Shown: piece after piece, positions 1 to 7,040 of the stretch
Numbering within the stretch: the first letter of the stretch is position 1
Layout of the letters: every line of letters begins with the position of its first letter
Assembly: GCA_024684665.1 (NCBI GenBank)
Contig: JAIKWN010000081.1
Span: 1 to 31,965, forward strand
DNA: 31,965 nt
Direction: 5' to 3'
Source: Clostridiales bacterium
GTDB lineage: Bacteria; Bacillota_A; Clostridia; Christensenellales; Aristaeellaceae
The notes under the pieces: generated by a model
The model's database searches: none
What the model was told of the DNA's origin: nothing
What the model saw: only the letters and a program-made list of their open reading frames with translations
Program-made: the position numbers and the translations under genes

Positions 1-111
1 ACTCAGGCTGAGCTTGAAGCAAATGTGCAGAATCGCCTGAACTATCTGTCTCACACCCCATCTGTCATTGCTTCTTTTTTCCATGCCCCTCTTACTCAGT
101 ACGCTGCTTAA
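1..111 (+). CDS. C-terminal end of an unidentified protein (truncated by window edge)
   Basis: Frame 1 is open from the first base and ends with TAA at 109-111, giving the last 36 residues of a protein whose start lies outside the window. The tail is polar, then aromatic-rich, ending SFFHAPLTQYAA. I do not recognise the family with certainty; a transposase C-terminus is a guess only. It is followed after about 25 nt by a strong terminator hairpin, which supports a real gene end. No domain can be assigned from this fragment. Confidence 0.45.
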   Translation, partial: TQAELEANVQNRLNYLSHTPSVIASFFHAPLTQYAA

Positions 112-137
112 ATTCACGAATTAATTGGGGGAGCAAT

Positions 138-187
138 AAAAAAGCACCTTTCCATTTTCTCCTTTCGAGATGGAAAGGTGCCTTTTT
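138..187. terminator. Bidirectional Rho-independent terminator
   Basis: Perfect 12-bp inverted repeat, GCACCTTTCCAT at 144-155 and ATGGAAAGGTGC at 170-181, with a 14-nt loop. It is flanked by A6 on the left (138-143) and T5 on the right (183-187), so it can end transcription from both sides: the partial plus-strand gene and the minus-strand trmD operon, whose stop codon lies at its edge. Confidence 0.9.
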
Positions 188-983
188 ACATCTGCATTAT
201 TTCTTCCGATTCAGTTTTTTGCCCGGTTTCCTGTACTTCTCGAGCAGCCCGCTCGATCGCCGCATCTACCACACGCTTTTTCGCGCGGGAGAGTTTTTTC
301 CCTTCGAGCCAGGCTTGAGCCATCTCTGGGCGGTGTTTCAAGGTCAGCACTAGAGATTCCGTCAGTTGCCAGTTTTCGATTTCCTGGTGGTTGCCGTTCA
401 GCAGGGGCTCTGGCACCGTGAGGCCCTCGAACTCCCGGGGTCGGGTATATTGGGGATATTCCAGAAGGCCGGAGGAAAAGCTCTCCGTTTCGGCAGAGGA
501 TTCGCAGCCGAGAACGCCCGGGATCAGTCGGGCGACAGCGTCGGCCACTACCATGGCTGGAAGTTCGCCCCCCGTCAGCACGTAGTCCCCGACGGAAAGC
601 TCTTCGTCGATTACAAGATCGATGGCCCGTTGATCTACGCCTTCGTAGTGCCCACAGAGAAGCACCAGTTCTTCTTCTTTTGCGAGTTCCTCTGCTTTTT
701 TCTGGGTGAAGCGCTCGCCCCGGGGAGAAAGGTATATGCGCTTTCCCGAAAAACTATCGCCCGTTACGTCCCGCATGGCATCCACGATGGGCTGCGCCAG
801 CATTACCATACCGGCTCCCCCGCCGAAGGGAGCATCGTCCGTGTTGTGATGCTTGTTTTTCGAATAGGTGCGGATATTCACTTCCCGGATGGAGAGGAGG
901 CCTGACCGTTCCGCCCTGCCCAGCATGCTGGTATGCAGGGGCGTGAACATTTCCGGAAAGATCGTAAGGATAGTGATCTTCAT
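186..983 (-). CDS. trmD: tRNA (guanine(37)-N1)-methyltransferase TrmD
   Basis: TrmD uses S-adenosylmethionine to methylate N1 of G37 next to the anticodon, preventing +1 frameshifting; it acts as a cytosolic dimer with a trefoil-knot SPOUT fold. The 265-aa product begins MKITILTIFPEMF and carries the family signatures LLCGHYEGVDQR, SVGDYVLTGGELPA and LEYPQYTRP, at the usual family length plus a short charged tail. I chose the ATG at 981-983; the frame stays open upstream, but the canonical N-terminus begins here. It overlaps the upstream 199-aa gene by 4 nt (ATGA), which implies translational coupling. The usual partners rimM and rplS are not beside it; the gene sits last in an operon with a DNA methyltransferase and ends in the terminator at 138-187. 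Confidence 0.97.
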   Translation of the reverse strand: MKITILTIFPEMFTPLHTSMLGRAERSGLLSIREVNIRTYSKNKHHNTDDAPFGGGAGMVMLAQPIVDAMRDVTGDSFSGKRIYLSPRGERFTQKKAEELAKEEELVLLCGHYEGVDQRAIDLVIDEELSVGDYVLTGGELPAMVVADAVARLIPGVLGCESSAETESFSSGLLEYPQYTRPREFEGLTVPEPLLNGNHQEIENWQLTESLVLTLKHRPEMAQAWLEGKKLSRAKKRVVDAAIERAAREVQETGQKTESEEIMQM

Positions 984-1579
984 AGGTTTTCCTGTTCCGG
1001 CTGTGAAGGGAGCAGGGTCAGCCTTTCCTTTTCCATTTCCTCTAGGATGCCGTACATCTGTTCCTCCTGCGTGCCAATTTCCAGGATCTCGATCTCCCGA
1101 AGGGGGATGATTTCCTCCTCGCTTTCCCGTCCGAAAAAGTCCATAACGCGCAGTTTCATACGCAGGCCGTTCGCCTCCAGAACGCGGCCCGTGATCATGT
1201 CGTCCCCGCAGATGACGGAGACGATTTCGTTTCTTTCTCGGCATGCCAAAAGAACGGCCAGCAGCAGGTCGCTTCCCTCTTCCGGCGGTTCCGTAAAGAA
1301 GGGGCGGTGATGCTCGTGGTGATGGGCGAGCAGCATGCCGAGCCGCTGTTCGTAATCCTCACCGTAGAGCACCTGCAGGATGTCCGCATTCCGGCGGACG
1401 CGCCAACCTTCAATCTGTCCCCAGGGGGTCAGGTCGCACATGAGCACGTGCAGCTGATCCAGCGCCTCCACGAAGCCGGCGGCGAATCCATCCGGATCTT
1501 CCGGATCGGTGTATACTGAGGCCAGTCCTTCCTGCGCTTCCAGGATGCGCAGAAGGTAAATCACATATCCGTTGTTCAT
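980..1579 (-). CDS. Conserved-looking hypothetical protein between a DNA methyltransferase and trmD
   Basis: A 199-aa soluble, acidic protein of unknown function. No signal peptide or membrane segment is visible. The first half is mainly helical and includes a His-rich stretch (LLAHHHEHH, around residue 85-93). The second half (about residues 115-175) alternates hydrophobic and charged residues, as in a small beta-barrel: VSVICGDDMITGRV, then KLRVMDFFG, then EEIIPLREIEILEIG. This resembles an Sm-like or PRC-like barrel, which is my inference only. It is not RimM: length, N-terminal motif and PRC signatures do not match. Its ATG overlaps the methyltransferase stop and its stop overlaps the trmD start, each by 4 nt, so the three are very probably co-translated. 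Confidence 0.8.
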   Translation of the reverse strand: MNNGYVIYLLRILEAQEGLASVYTDPEDPDGFAAGFVEALDQLHVLMCDLTPWGQIEGWRVRRNADILQVLYGEDYEQRLGMLLAHHHEHHRPFFTEPPEEGSDLLLAVLLACRERNEIVSVICGDDMITGRVLEANGLRMKLRVMDFFGRESEEEIIPLREIEILEIGTQEEQMYGILEEMEKERLTLLPSQPEQENL

Positions 1580-2814
1580 TCAGAACCTCCTTGGGGACAA
1601 AAAAAGCGCCGGTTTCCCCAGATGTCTGTCATGCGCAGGCAGGGAATCCCGTTTTCAATGGGAATCTCTAGCTCGTGCGGAAGCTGCTGCCGCCTGTCCC
1701 GGTGAGCAGACGCTACGATATGGAAGATGCCATCCCGAAGATATCCTGCCGAGAGGGACTCGATGGTATCCGGTCCCGGAACGTCGGCCTGTTTCGCCGC
1801 GTCGCTTGTAAGAGCAGAAAAGCCGATGCTATAAGTGGAGTCGCTCAGGCGGATGGACACTTCTGCTTCCCCGTCCATGGCGGACTCAGCCTCCGACACG
1901 AAGCCACCCACCGGCGGTTTTCCATTCCCAGGAAGCAGGCGACGCTCTGAAAGGGCCATCGAAAGGGCGCTGTCATCCAGGCAGAGGAAGCGCCTTTTGA
2001 GCCCCTGCGCCGCGACAGCGGTGGTGCCGCTACCGTGAAATAGGTCGCATACGAGGTCGCCTTCCTTCGTGGCGCAGAGCAGAATTCGGGAAAGAAGAGC
2101 TAGGGGTTTCTGCGTTTCAAATCCCGTGCGTTCCGGATCTCGTTGCTGCAGATGGGGGATGTCGGTCCAGACATCGGAAGGGTACACGGGTTCGTCGTCG
2201 TAATAGCGGTATTCCTTCCCACCAGAGCGGATGGCCCGGTAGCTGCGGCCTGTTTCATCCACCTCGCGGCGCATGTGGTTTTCGCGACCGCCGGCTGTGC
2301 CGATGGGGACGGCTTTCAGGTTGAATGCGTATTGTGGAGAACGGGCATAAAGCAGGATGCTGTCGTGCTTCCGGGGAAAATGCCGGAGGGAGCGCCCGCC
2401 GGACTGATACGACCAAATGATCTCATTTAAAAAGTTTTCCTCGCCGAAAACTGTGTCCATGAGCAGGCGCAGGTACGCGTTCATCCGCCCGTCGCAGTGC
2501 AGAAAGATGGTGCCGTTTTCCCGGAGGAGGGCCTTTGCCAAGGTCAGCGCCTCGCTCATCATGGAAAGGTACGCTTCCCGACTTTCGTGCCGGTCCTCAT
2601 AAGCGGTGGCCGAAATGGTTTTCTCCCCGGCCCGCGCACGCATGCCGAAGCGCTTCCCGGTATTGAAAGGAGGATCGAGGTACACCGCCTGCACGGATTC
2701 TGCATACTCCGGAAGAAGCCGCGCCGCGGCCTTCCGGACGTCCATGCGAAGCAGCAGGCTTCCTGCTTGGGCCCCCGCGATCTCGGAGTGGAAACAAGCG
2801 ATAGGCTGAAGCAT
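1576..2814 (-). CDS. Orphan DNA methyltransferase (N4/N6 amino-methyltransferase, beta-type motif order)
   Basis: Predicted SAM-dependent DNA methyltransferase (412 aa) modifying an exocyclic amino group of A or C. The catalytic motif DPPF is at residues 47-50, within LDPPFNTGKRF, and the SAM-binding motif FHGSGTT is at about 259-265, within CDLFHGSGTTAV. Catalytic motif first and SAM motif last is the beta-class order. The substrate segment WSYQSGGRS and the conserved TQKPLALLSRIL also fit. Residues from about 300 to 412 form an extra C-terminal domain I do not recognise. A clean GAGGAGG ribosome binding site precedes the ATG and a good promoter lies upstream. No restriction endonuclease or specificity subunit is adjacent, so it appears to be an orphan enzyme. 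The recognition sequence cannot be predicted. Confidence 0.9.
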   Translation of the reverse strand: MLQPIACFHSEIAGAQAGSLLLRMDVRKAAARLLPEYAESVQAVYLDPPFNTGKRFGMRARAGEKTISATAYEDRHESREAYLSMMSEALTLAKALLRENGTIFLHCDGRMNAYLRLLMDTVFGEENFLNEIIWSYQSGGRSLRHFPRKHDSILLYARSPQYAFNLKAVPIGTAGGRENHMRREVDETGRSYRAIRSGGKEYRYYDDEPVYPSDVWTDIPHLQQRDPERTGFETQKPLALLSRILLCATKEGDLVCDLFHGSGTTAVAAQGLKRRFLCLDDSALSMALSERRLLPGNGKPPVGGFVSEAESAMDGEAEVSIRLSDSTYSIGFSALTSDAAKQADVPGPDTIESLSAGYLRDGIFHIVASAHRDRRQQLPHELEIPIENGIPCLRMTDIWGNRRFFCPQGGSE

Positions 2815-2843
2815 GGGGTTTCCTCCTCACTGTTTTTACCTGT

Positions 2844-2873
2844 ATTATAGTCCTTTTTCACAGAAAATGGCAA
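2844..2873 (-). promoter_or_regulatory. Promoter of the methyltransferase-trmD operon
   Basis: On the minus strand, -35 TTGCCA (2873-2868), an 18-nt spacer and a consensus -10 TATAAT (2849-2844). It lies about 30 nt upstream of the methyltransferase start and overlaps the 3' end of the decayed SLOG gene, so the methyltransferase operon has its own promoter. Confidence 0.75.
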
Positions 2874-3440
2874 GATGTTGCGGATTCCCGTCCTGCGTCT
2901 TCACTCCGATCATCCGAACTAGAACGCCGATGCTCCGCGCATAGGCGATGGTTTGTTCCATGCCGTTGCGGACATCGGCGGGCGTCGTCAGGAGGAGGTC
3001 GGTGTTATCCAGCGGATACCAGTTGCATCGCTGCAGGCAACCAGGGGTGAAATAATGTCCCGTGGTCGTGACTATATCCGCCAGGGCAAAGAGACGGTCG
3101 TGTCCTTTCAGGTTTTTCAGTTCCAACGGGCGGCCTGGGAGACGAACGGGGAGATCATTTCGAAAAAGATGATCCCTGGATTCCAGTAGCGCAGGAGGAG
3201 CACTGCCTTCGCAACCTAGGTATCCACCCCCAGTACGCCGCCGAAGAGGAAGTGGGTATATTCCCGTTCCGCAAGCTCCGCGAAGGTCTTTAAAAGGCGC
3301 TGCTTAAGGGCTAGGTAGTCCGGATCCGTCTCATCGAATCCGAAAAGAAGATTCTGCGGGCGATGCCCGGTGAAGGCTCAGCGAAGAGAGCGGTCCTCAG
3401 TTTTCCACCCGGTAATGCGGTTGTACTCACGCCGGATCAT
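2845..3440 (-). pseudogene. Broken DUF1273 / YpsA-like SLOG-family gene
   Basis: Reading the minus strand from ATG 3440 gives MIRREYNRITGW, then an in-frame TGA (3380-3378) immediately before AFTGHRPQNLLFG, the hallmark N-terminus of DUF1273/SLOG proteins, normally preceded by Cys. The frame continues through THFLFGGVLGVDT to a TAG (3218-3216), where the family has Trp. After QAARWN the frame shifts by one near 3126, and the remainder (FTPGCLQRCNWYPLDNTDLL, then GMEQTIAYARSIGV) runs to a stop at 2845. Two nonsense codons and a frameshift make it a pseudogene. SLOG proteins bind nucleotides or nucleotide-derived ligands. Its start overlaps the LexA-like gene stop by 4 nt, so it was once the last gene of the repressor operon. 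Confidence 0.85.
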
Positions 3441-3862
3441 GGGGCTGCCCTCCTCCCCGCGGAAGGTCGCCGTTCCAGGTCGAGGCAGGAGAGGATGCGT
3501 TTTTCCGCCCCGCCGGGGGCACAACGCACGACCTTCGCGTCCATCTGTCCGTCCCGTCCACGCAGGAGGACGAGGCTGAGTTCCAGCTCTTCCCCTCCGG
3601 CCAGGCGGAGCCGCTTGTGTCGGATGTCCAGTGGTTCCCGTTTCCGGGCGGCGGGATAGATTTCCTCAGGCAGCGCGATTTCCCCGGTTTCCGCCAGACG
3701 ATGTAGGTATTTGTGTACGGTAGCGAGGCTGGCGATGCCCGTCTCCCGCTGGATCTCCCGGACAGAGGGGAGGGTCCCCTCCCGTTCCCGCCAGGAAAGT
3801 ACGCAGCTTCTCACTCTTCTTTCCGCCTCTCTCGCGAAGGCGGAATGCTGTTCTTTTGTCAT
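3437..3862 (-). CDS. LexA-type winged-helix DNA-binding protein lacking the S24 protease domain
   Basis: A 141-aa protein. Residues about 15-65 resemble the LexA DNA-binding domain: GTLPSVREIQRETGIASLAT followed by VHKYLHRLAETGEI, the same helix-turn-helix and wing arrangement. The rest is a short charged segment (DIRHKRLRLAGGEELELSLV) without the Ser-Lys dyad or Ala-Gly cleavage site of LexA, so it is not a self-cleaving repressor. The ATG at 3862 lies 1 nt after the stop of the 89-aa gene; a longer frame upstream is open but overlaps that gene. It is the third gene of the damage-locus operon. It may compete with or modulate a LexA-type repressor at shared operators, which is inference. Alternatively it is an ordinary small wHTH regulator. 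Confidence 0.8.
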   Translation of the reverse strand: MTKEQHSAFAREAERRVRSCVLSWREREGTLPSVREIQRETGIASLATVHKYLHRLAETGEIALPEEIYPAARKREPLDIRHKRLRLAGGEELELSLVLLRGRDGQMDAKVVRCAPGGAEKRILSCLDLERRPSAGRRAAP

Positions 3863-3863
3863 C

Positions 3864-4133
3864 TTATCGTCTCTCCACAAACCACTTGCCGGGGCAAGCG
3901 TCCTGCTCCTGGACGCTGTGCTCGAAAAAGAGATAGGCTTCTTGCCCGCCGATGCGGACGGTATAGCGGTCTCCACGGCCGCCGGCCTTTTCGGCGCTGG
4001 CGGGGCGGATATCTAGTATCCGGTCGATGGGATACACCGTCCCGTCCTCCCAGCGGATAGCCCGGGGCATCATCCTGCCCCCGGCCGTGAACTCCACCTG
4101 TACGGGGACATATACCTTGGGTGATGATTTCAT
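3864..4133 (-). CDS. Small conserved protein of a Y-family polymerase locus (89 aa)
   Basis: An 89-aa protein starting at ATG 4133, overlapping the repressor stop by 4 nt and ending 1 nt before the LexA-like gene. It appears beta-rich: VPVQVEFTAGGRMMPRAIRW, then YPIDRILDIRP, RYTVRIGGQEAYLFFE and a final GKWFVERR. The pattern (a basic WxDG turn, then YxVxxxxxxxYLFYE and KWFVE) resembles small proteins found beside UmuC/ImuB-type polymerases, such as the DUF6504-like group; this is a resemblance from memory, not a confirmed assignment. No catalytic residues can be named. Context suggests a role with the polymerase or its regulation. Confidence 0.75.
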   Translation of the reverse strand: MKSSPKVYVPVQVEFTAGGRMMPRAIRWEDGTVYPIDRILDIRPASAEKAGGRGDRYTVRIGGQEAYLFFEHSVQEQDACPGKWFVERR

Positions 4134-4990
4134 GGGGTTATGCCTCCTTTCATTCTTCCAGGCATCACAAGCTCTCCCCCGGAAAAAAGCTCCTGCAGAA
4201 TGTGAAGATGTTCCCGGTCTGGGCGCATCTCCTCCGGAACAGTCGAGAGGACACGGCCGACACAGAGGATGGATTCTCCTTCCCGGGGACGAATAACTCC
4301 ATATTTTGGATTGTGGGGATGGAGCCCGTCCTCTTGGTATTCCTTCACGGTGCCCTGCCCGCCGACGAGGAAGACGCCGATTTCCCCGGGGCGGATCTCT
4401 TTCTGCCAGCGGACCAGCAGGTGTTCTCCGTTTCGGAAGGTGGGCTCCATCGAATTTCCCGTAACGGTAATGACGGCGTCCGCCAAGCGGGTCTCTTGGG
4501 TCGCGGGGAGGAAGCAGGGCTCGCTTTCCCCGTCGGAAAAGAGCTCCGTTCCGTCGCCAGCGCATACCCGGTCGTAAAGCCGCGGAAGGACAAGCCAGCG
4601 GAGACGGCATTCCTCCCGAAGCTCCGACGCCCGGTTCTCCAGCATGGCGCGCATAAAAGAAAGGATGTTTTTCCGGTCCAGCGGGCTGAGACGGCGGTAA
4701 AACCGCAGGGCCTCCCGTTCCTCCGGGGAAAGGTCTCCTTCCGCGTCCGCAAAGCCGTACAGGGCGTTGGGCGAAACGGAAAGCAGATCACAGAGCCTTG
4801 GCAGCAGCTCCTGCTTTGGGAAGCTTACCCCCGTCTCCCAGTTGGTAACGGAGGATTTTGCCACGCCCAGTTCTTTTGCGAAGGCAGGGGCGTTGATCCC
4901 CCGGCGCAGCCGGAAGAAGCGCAGCCGGTCGCCGAATTCACTGCGGCCGGAAAGTGCGGTTCTGCGGATGAGGGTGGGTTTGGCGTTCAT
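4130..4990 (-). CDS. XRE-family repressor with self-cleaving S24 (LexA/CI-type) peptidase domain
   Basis: A 286-aa regulator. An XRE helix-turn-helix occupies residues about 19-78 (FGDRLRFFRLRRGI, then LGVAKSSVTNWETG). The C-terminal S24 domain has catalytic Ser180 in TGNSMEPTF and Lys216 in GTVKEYQ. The predicted autocleavage bond is Ala144-Gly145 in VCAGDG. The spacings Ala-Ser 36 and Ser-Lys 36 are close to those of E. coli LexA (35 and 37). It should therefore be inactivated by RecA-stimulated self-cleavage after DNA damage. The ATG at 4990 is preceded by GGAGGAAT; the frame is open further upstream, but that part covers the promoter. It heads the minus-strand operon and is divergent from the Y-family polymerase, which it probably represses along with itself. 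Confidence 0.93.
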   Translation of the reverse strand: MNAKPTLIRRTALSGRSEFGDRLRFFRLRRGINAPAFAKELGVAKSSVTNWETGVSFPKQELLPRLCDLLSVSPNALYGFADAEGDLSPEEREALRFYRRLSPLDRKNILSFMRAMLENRASELREECRLRWLVLPRLYDRVCAGDGTELFSDGESEPCFLPATQETRLADAVITVTGNSMEPTFRNGEHLLVRWQKEIRPGEIGVFLVGGQGTVKEYQEDGLHPHNPKYGVIRPREGESILCVGRVLSTVPEEMRPDREHLHILQELFSGGELVMPGRMKGGITP

Positions 4991-5032
4991 AAGGATTCCT
5001 CCGGAAAGGTCGTTTATTTTCAGAACATAAAG

Positions 5033-5061
5033 AGCATAGCACAAGAAAATTGACCTTGCAA
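5033..5061 (-). promoter_or_regulatory. Promoter of the XRE/S24 repressor operon
   Basis: On the minus strand, -35 TTGCAA (5061-5056), 17-nt spacer and -10 TATGCT (5038-5033), about 43 nt upstream of the repressor ATG. An overlapping plus-strand TTGACC (5050-5055) exists but has no convincing -10 partner. Confidence 0.65.
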
Positions 5062-5133
5062 TCTCTATTTTATCGGATGCCGAGATTTTGGGAATAAAAC
5101 GCCTCAAAATCTGTAGTTTTCTGTCTTGTACTG

Positions 5134-5184
5134 GCGAACGGACGCGAACACGGATTGTCAAAGTTCAAGAAAATGCGGTAAACT
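5134..5184 (+). promoter_or_regulatory. Promoter and candidate operator of the Y-family polymerase
   Basis: -35 TTGTCA (5155-5160), 18-nt spacer and -10 TAAACT (5179-5184) lie 30 nt before the polymerase ATG. Just upstream are two direct GCGAAC copies, 5134-5139 and 5144-5149, spaced by one helical turn. The second GAAC is also matched by an inverted GTTC at 5163-5166 across the -35 element. These are plausible half-sites for the divergent repressor. The classical Gram-positive SOS box GAACNNNNGTTC is not present. Confidence 0.5.
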
Positions 5185-5213
5185 CCATTCAAAGGGAGAA
5201 AGGAGGGACGCGC

Positions 5214-6446
5214 ATGATCCTGCACAGCGACTGCAACTGTTTTTACGCTTCTGTGGAGATGTGCGAACATCCGGAGCTCCGGGGGAAGCGGGTCGCCGTA
5301 TGCGGTTCCACGGAAGACCGGCACGGCATTGTGCTGACGGCTTCCTATCCCGCAAAACACCTGGGGGTCCGTACTGGGATGGCAAACTGGCAGGCGCGGC
5401 AGGTCTGCCCGGACCTTATCATGGTGCCGCCCCACTATGAATTATATCTTCAATACTCCCGGGCGGTGCGCGGAATCTACCGGCAGTATACCGATCTCAT
5501 CGAGCCCTACGGCATGGACGAGAACTGGCTGGGTCTCCCCGGGCGGGAGGATTTGCCGGGGGAAGGCGCGCGCCTGGCGGAAACGCTACGCAAGCGTGTC
5601 CTCCAGGAAATCGGCATCACGGTGTCCGTGGGGGTTTCCTTCAATAAAATCTTTGCGAAATTGGGATCCGACCGGAAGAAGCCGGACGGACAGACCATTA
5701 TCACGAGGGAAAACTTCCGGGAAATTGTATGGCCTCTGCCGGCGAGGGAGCTGCTGTGGATCGGGCGGGCGACGGAGCGCAAGCTTCTGTACCGTGGCGT
5801 TTTCACGATCGGCGAACTGGCGAATACGCCACCTGCGCGCCTGCGCGACTGGTTCGGCATAAACGGACTCATGCTCTGGCGCTACGCGAACGGAATGGAC
5901 GACGCGCCCGTCGCGCCCTTGGGGTATGCGCCGGATACGCTCTCAGTCGGCCACGGAACCACCTGCCGGCGGGATCTTCTCACGGAAGAAGAGGTGTGGC
6001 CGGTGCTCTATGAGCTCTCGCAGGACGTGGGACATCGCCTGCGGGCCGAGCACTTCCTGGCGGACGGCGTGCAGATCGCCGTGCGGGACTGCGACCTTGG
6101 CTGGGAGCAGTACCAGTCCCCCCTCCCGGCGCCAACCCGCAGCCCCTTCGAGCTTGCGCAGGCGGGATACGCGCTTTTCCGCCGTCGGTTCCATTGGGTG
6201 CGCCCCGTGCGGGCACTTACTATCCGGGGCATCCGTCTCCTGCCCGACAATGTCCCCGTGCAGACAGACCTATTTTCACACGCAGAGAAACGGGAAAAGC
6301 GCCGCCAGCTGGATGACGCGGTGGATGAGCTTCGGCGGCGCTTTGGGACGAACGTGGTATCTCCCGCGTCCCTCCTGGGGGAAATCCCACTGGCGCGGGA
6401 CCGTTGCGAGATAGTCCCGCTTCCGGGGATGCCCATGCGGCAATAG
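5214..6446 (+). CDS. Y-family translesion DNA polymerase (DinB/UmuC type)
   Basis: A 410-aa error-prone polymerase for bypass of damaged bases. Catalytic acidic residues are Asp6 in LHSDCNCFYASVE and Asp102-Glu103 in YGMDENWLGL; Tyr11 is at the steric-gate position. The palm/fingers (about 1-165) include TVSVGVSFNKIFAKLGSD; a thumb with helix-hairpin-helix follows (GVFTIGELA), then the little-finger domain (about 225-340). VQTDLFSH near residue 355 fits the beta-clamp binding consensus QxxLF. I chose ATG 5214 because AAAGGAGG precedes it and the polymerase fold begins there; the frame is open upstream but passes through the promoter. It faces a self-cleaving repressor, so damage induction is expected. 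It could equally be labelled dinB or a UmuC homologue, so no symbol is given. Confidence 0.95.
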   Translation: MILHSDCNCFYASVEMCEHPELRGKRVAVCGSTEDRHGIVLTASYPAKHLGVRTGMANWQARQVCPDLIMVPPHYELYLQYSRAVRGIYRQYTDLIEPYGMDENWLGLPGREDLPGEGARLAETLRKRVLQEIGITVSVGVSFNKIFAKLGSDRKKPDGQTIITRENFREIVWPLPARELLWIGRATERKLLYRGVFTIGELANTPPARLRDWFGINGLMLWRYANGMDDAPVAPLGYAPDTLSVGHGTTCRRDLLTEEEVWPVLYELSQDVGHRLRAEHFLADGVQIAVRDCDLGWEQYQSPLPAPTRSPFELAQAGYALFRRRFHWVRPVRALTIRGIRLLPDNVPVQTDLFSHAEKREKRRQLDDAVDELRRRFGTNVVSPASLLGEIPLARDRCEIVPLPGMPMRQ

Positions 6447-6617
6447 GCATGCGTTTTCATATTCTGCTTCCTGCGTAGCTTGATCCATCTAGGTTTCCGG
6501 CTCGCAGTTCTTACCCGATATGGGGATGGGAAATCTTCCGCCCTGATCGTCAGTCAGATGGCGGAAAGGAATGGATATTGTATGAAACTGGAACGGACGG
6601 ACTACGAAGGAGAAGAC

Positions 6618-6827
6618 ATGAATGCCGGCCGATCAACCAGGAAGAAACGGATGAACGCAAAATGGCATTATGAAAACATTTCAGCGGAACGGGCAGTGCG
6701 GGTGCTGGCAAATCAGCGGCTTTTACTGGAACAGGCGGAGGAGGCGAAGGAGGAGACAAAACGCTGCCGGAAATTGACCACCGAAACGGGTTCCGGTATC
6801 ATGATGAACAAGGGCTCGGAGGGATAA
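6618..6827 (+). CDS. Small uncharacterised ORF downstream of the polymerase (69 aa)
   Basis: The ATG at 6618 is preceded by AAGGAGAAGAC, a good ribosome binding site; an in-frame ATG at 6582 is an alternative start. The 69-aa product is strongly basic at the N-terminus (RKKR), then has WHYENISAERAVRVLANQRL followed by a Glu/Lys-rich helix. The YENISAERAV segment resembles short mobile-element proteins I recall only vaguely, so I assign no function. The following sequence (6828-7000) has coding-like composition in another frame (ISAEEKKN, then a stop, then LTREERIGKLFSVSW), so this may be the head of a decayed larger gene. Confidence 0.4.
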   Translation: MNAGRSTRKKRMNAKWHYENISAERAVRVLANQRLLLEQAEEAKEETKRCRKLTTETGSGIMMNKGSEG

Positions 6828-6999
6828 AAAACCATGCGGAGGAAGTGATGCTCCGTCTTATCTCCGCAGAGGAAAAGAAGAACTGAGCGGCGGAGCGCCT
6901 TACCCGGGAAGAGCGGATCGGGAAACTCTTTTCCGTCTCCTGGTAGAGGACGCGTTGCTGCTGCACCTCCGCTGGATGCGGGGACTCCCCTGGTACTCG

Positions 7000-7032
7000 A
7001 AAAAGAAAAAACTGCGGGGTTTTCCCGCAGTT
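7000..7032 (-). terminator. Rho-independent terminator of the former MerR-family gene
   Basis: Inverted repeat AACTGCGGG (7010-7018) and CCCGCAGTT (7024-7032) with a 5-nt loop. On the minus strand it is followed by a T-rich run (plus-strand A/G run at 7000-7009). It sits 8 nt after the stop of the decayed MerR gene. Confidence 0.85.
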
Positions 7033-7040
7033 AGATTGCT

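Noticed and set aside
980..1579. Identification of the 199-aa protein as RimM because it precedes trmD
   Set aside because: Its length, N-terminus and lack of RimM/PRC signatures do not fit.
1576..2814. A restriction-modification system
   Set aside because: No endonuclease or specificity subunit lies next to the methyltransferase; the neighbours are trmD, an unknown protein and the damage locus.
3216..3380. Possible recoding (selenocysteine at the TGA, pyrrolysine at the TAG) in the SLOG gene
   Set aside because: The TGA stands at a Cys position and the TAG at a Trp position, but there is also a frameshift and no visible SECIS-like hairpin, so decay is the simpler explanation.
4121..5053. 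A 310-codon plus-strand frame over the XRE/S24 repressor
   Set aside because: The minus strand encodes a repressor with a complete S24 dyad and HTH; the plus frame has no motifs.
5050..5078. Plus-strand promoter starting at TTGACC for the polymerase
   Set aside because: No acceptable -10 lies at 16-18 nt; the TTGTCA/TAAACT pair nearer the gene is better.
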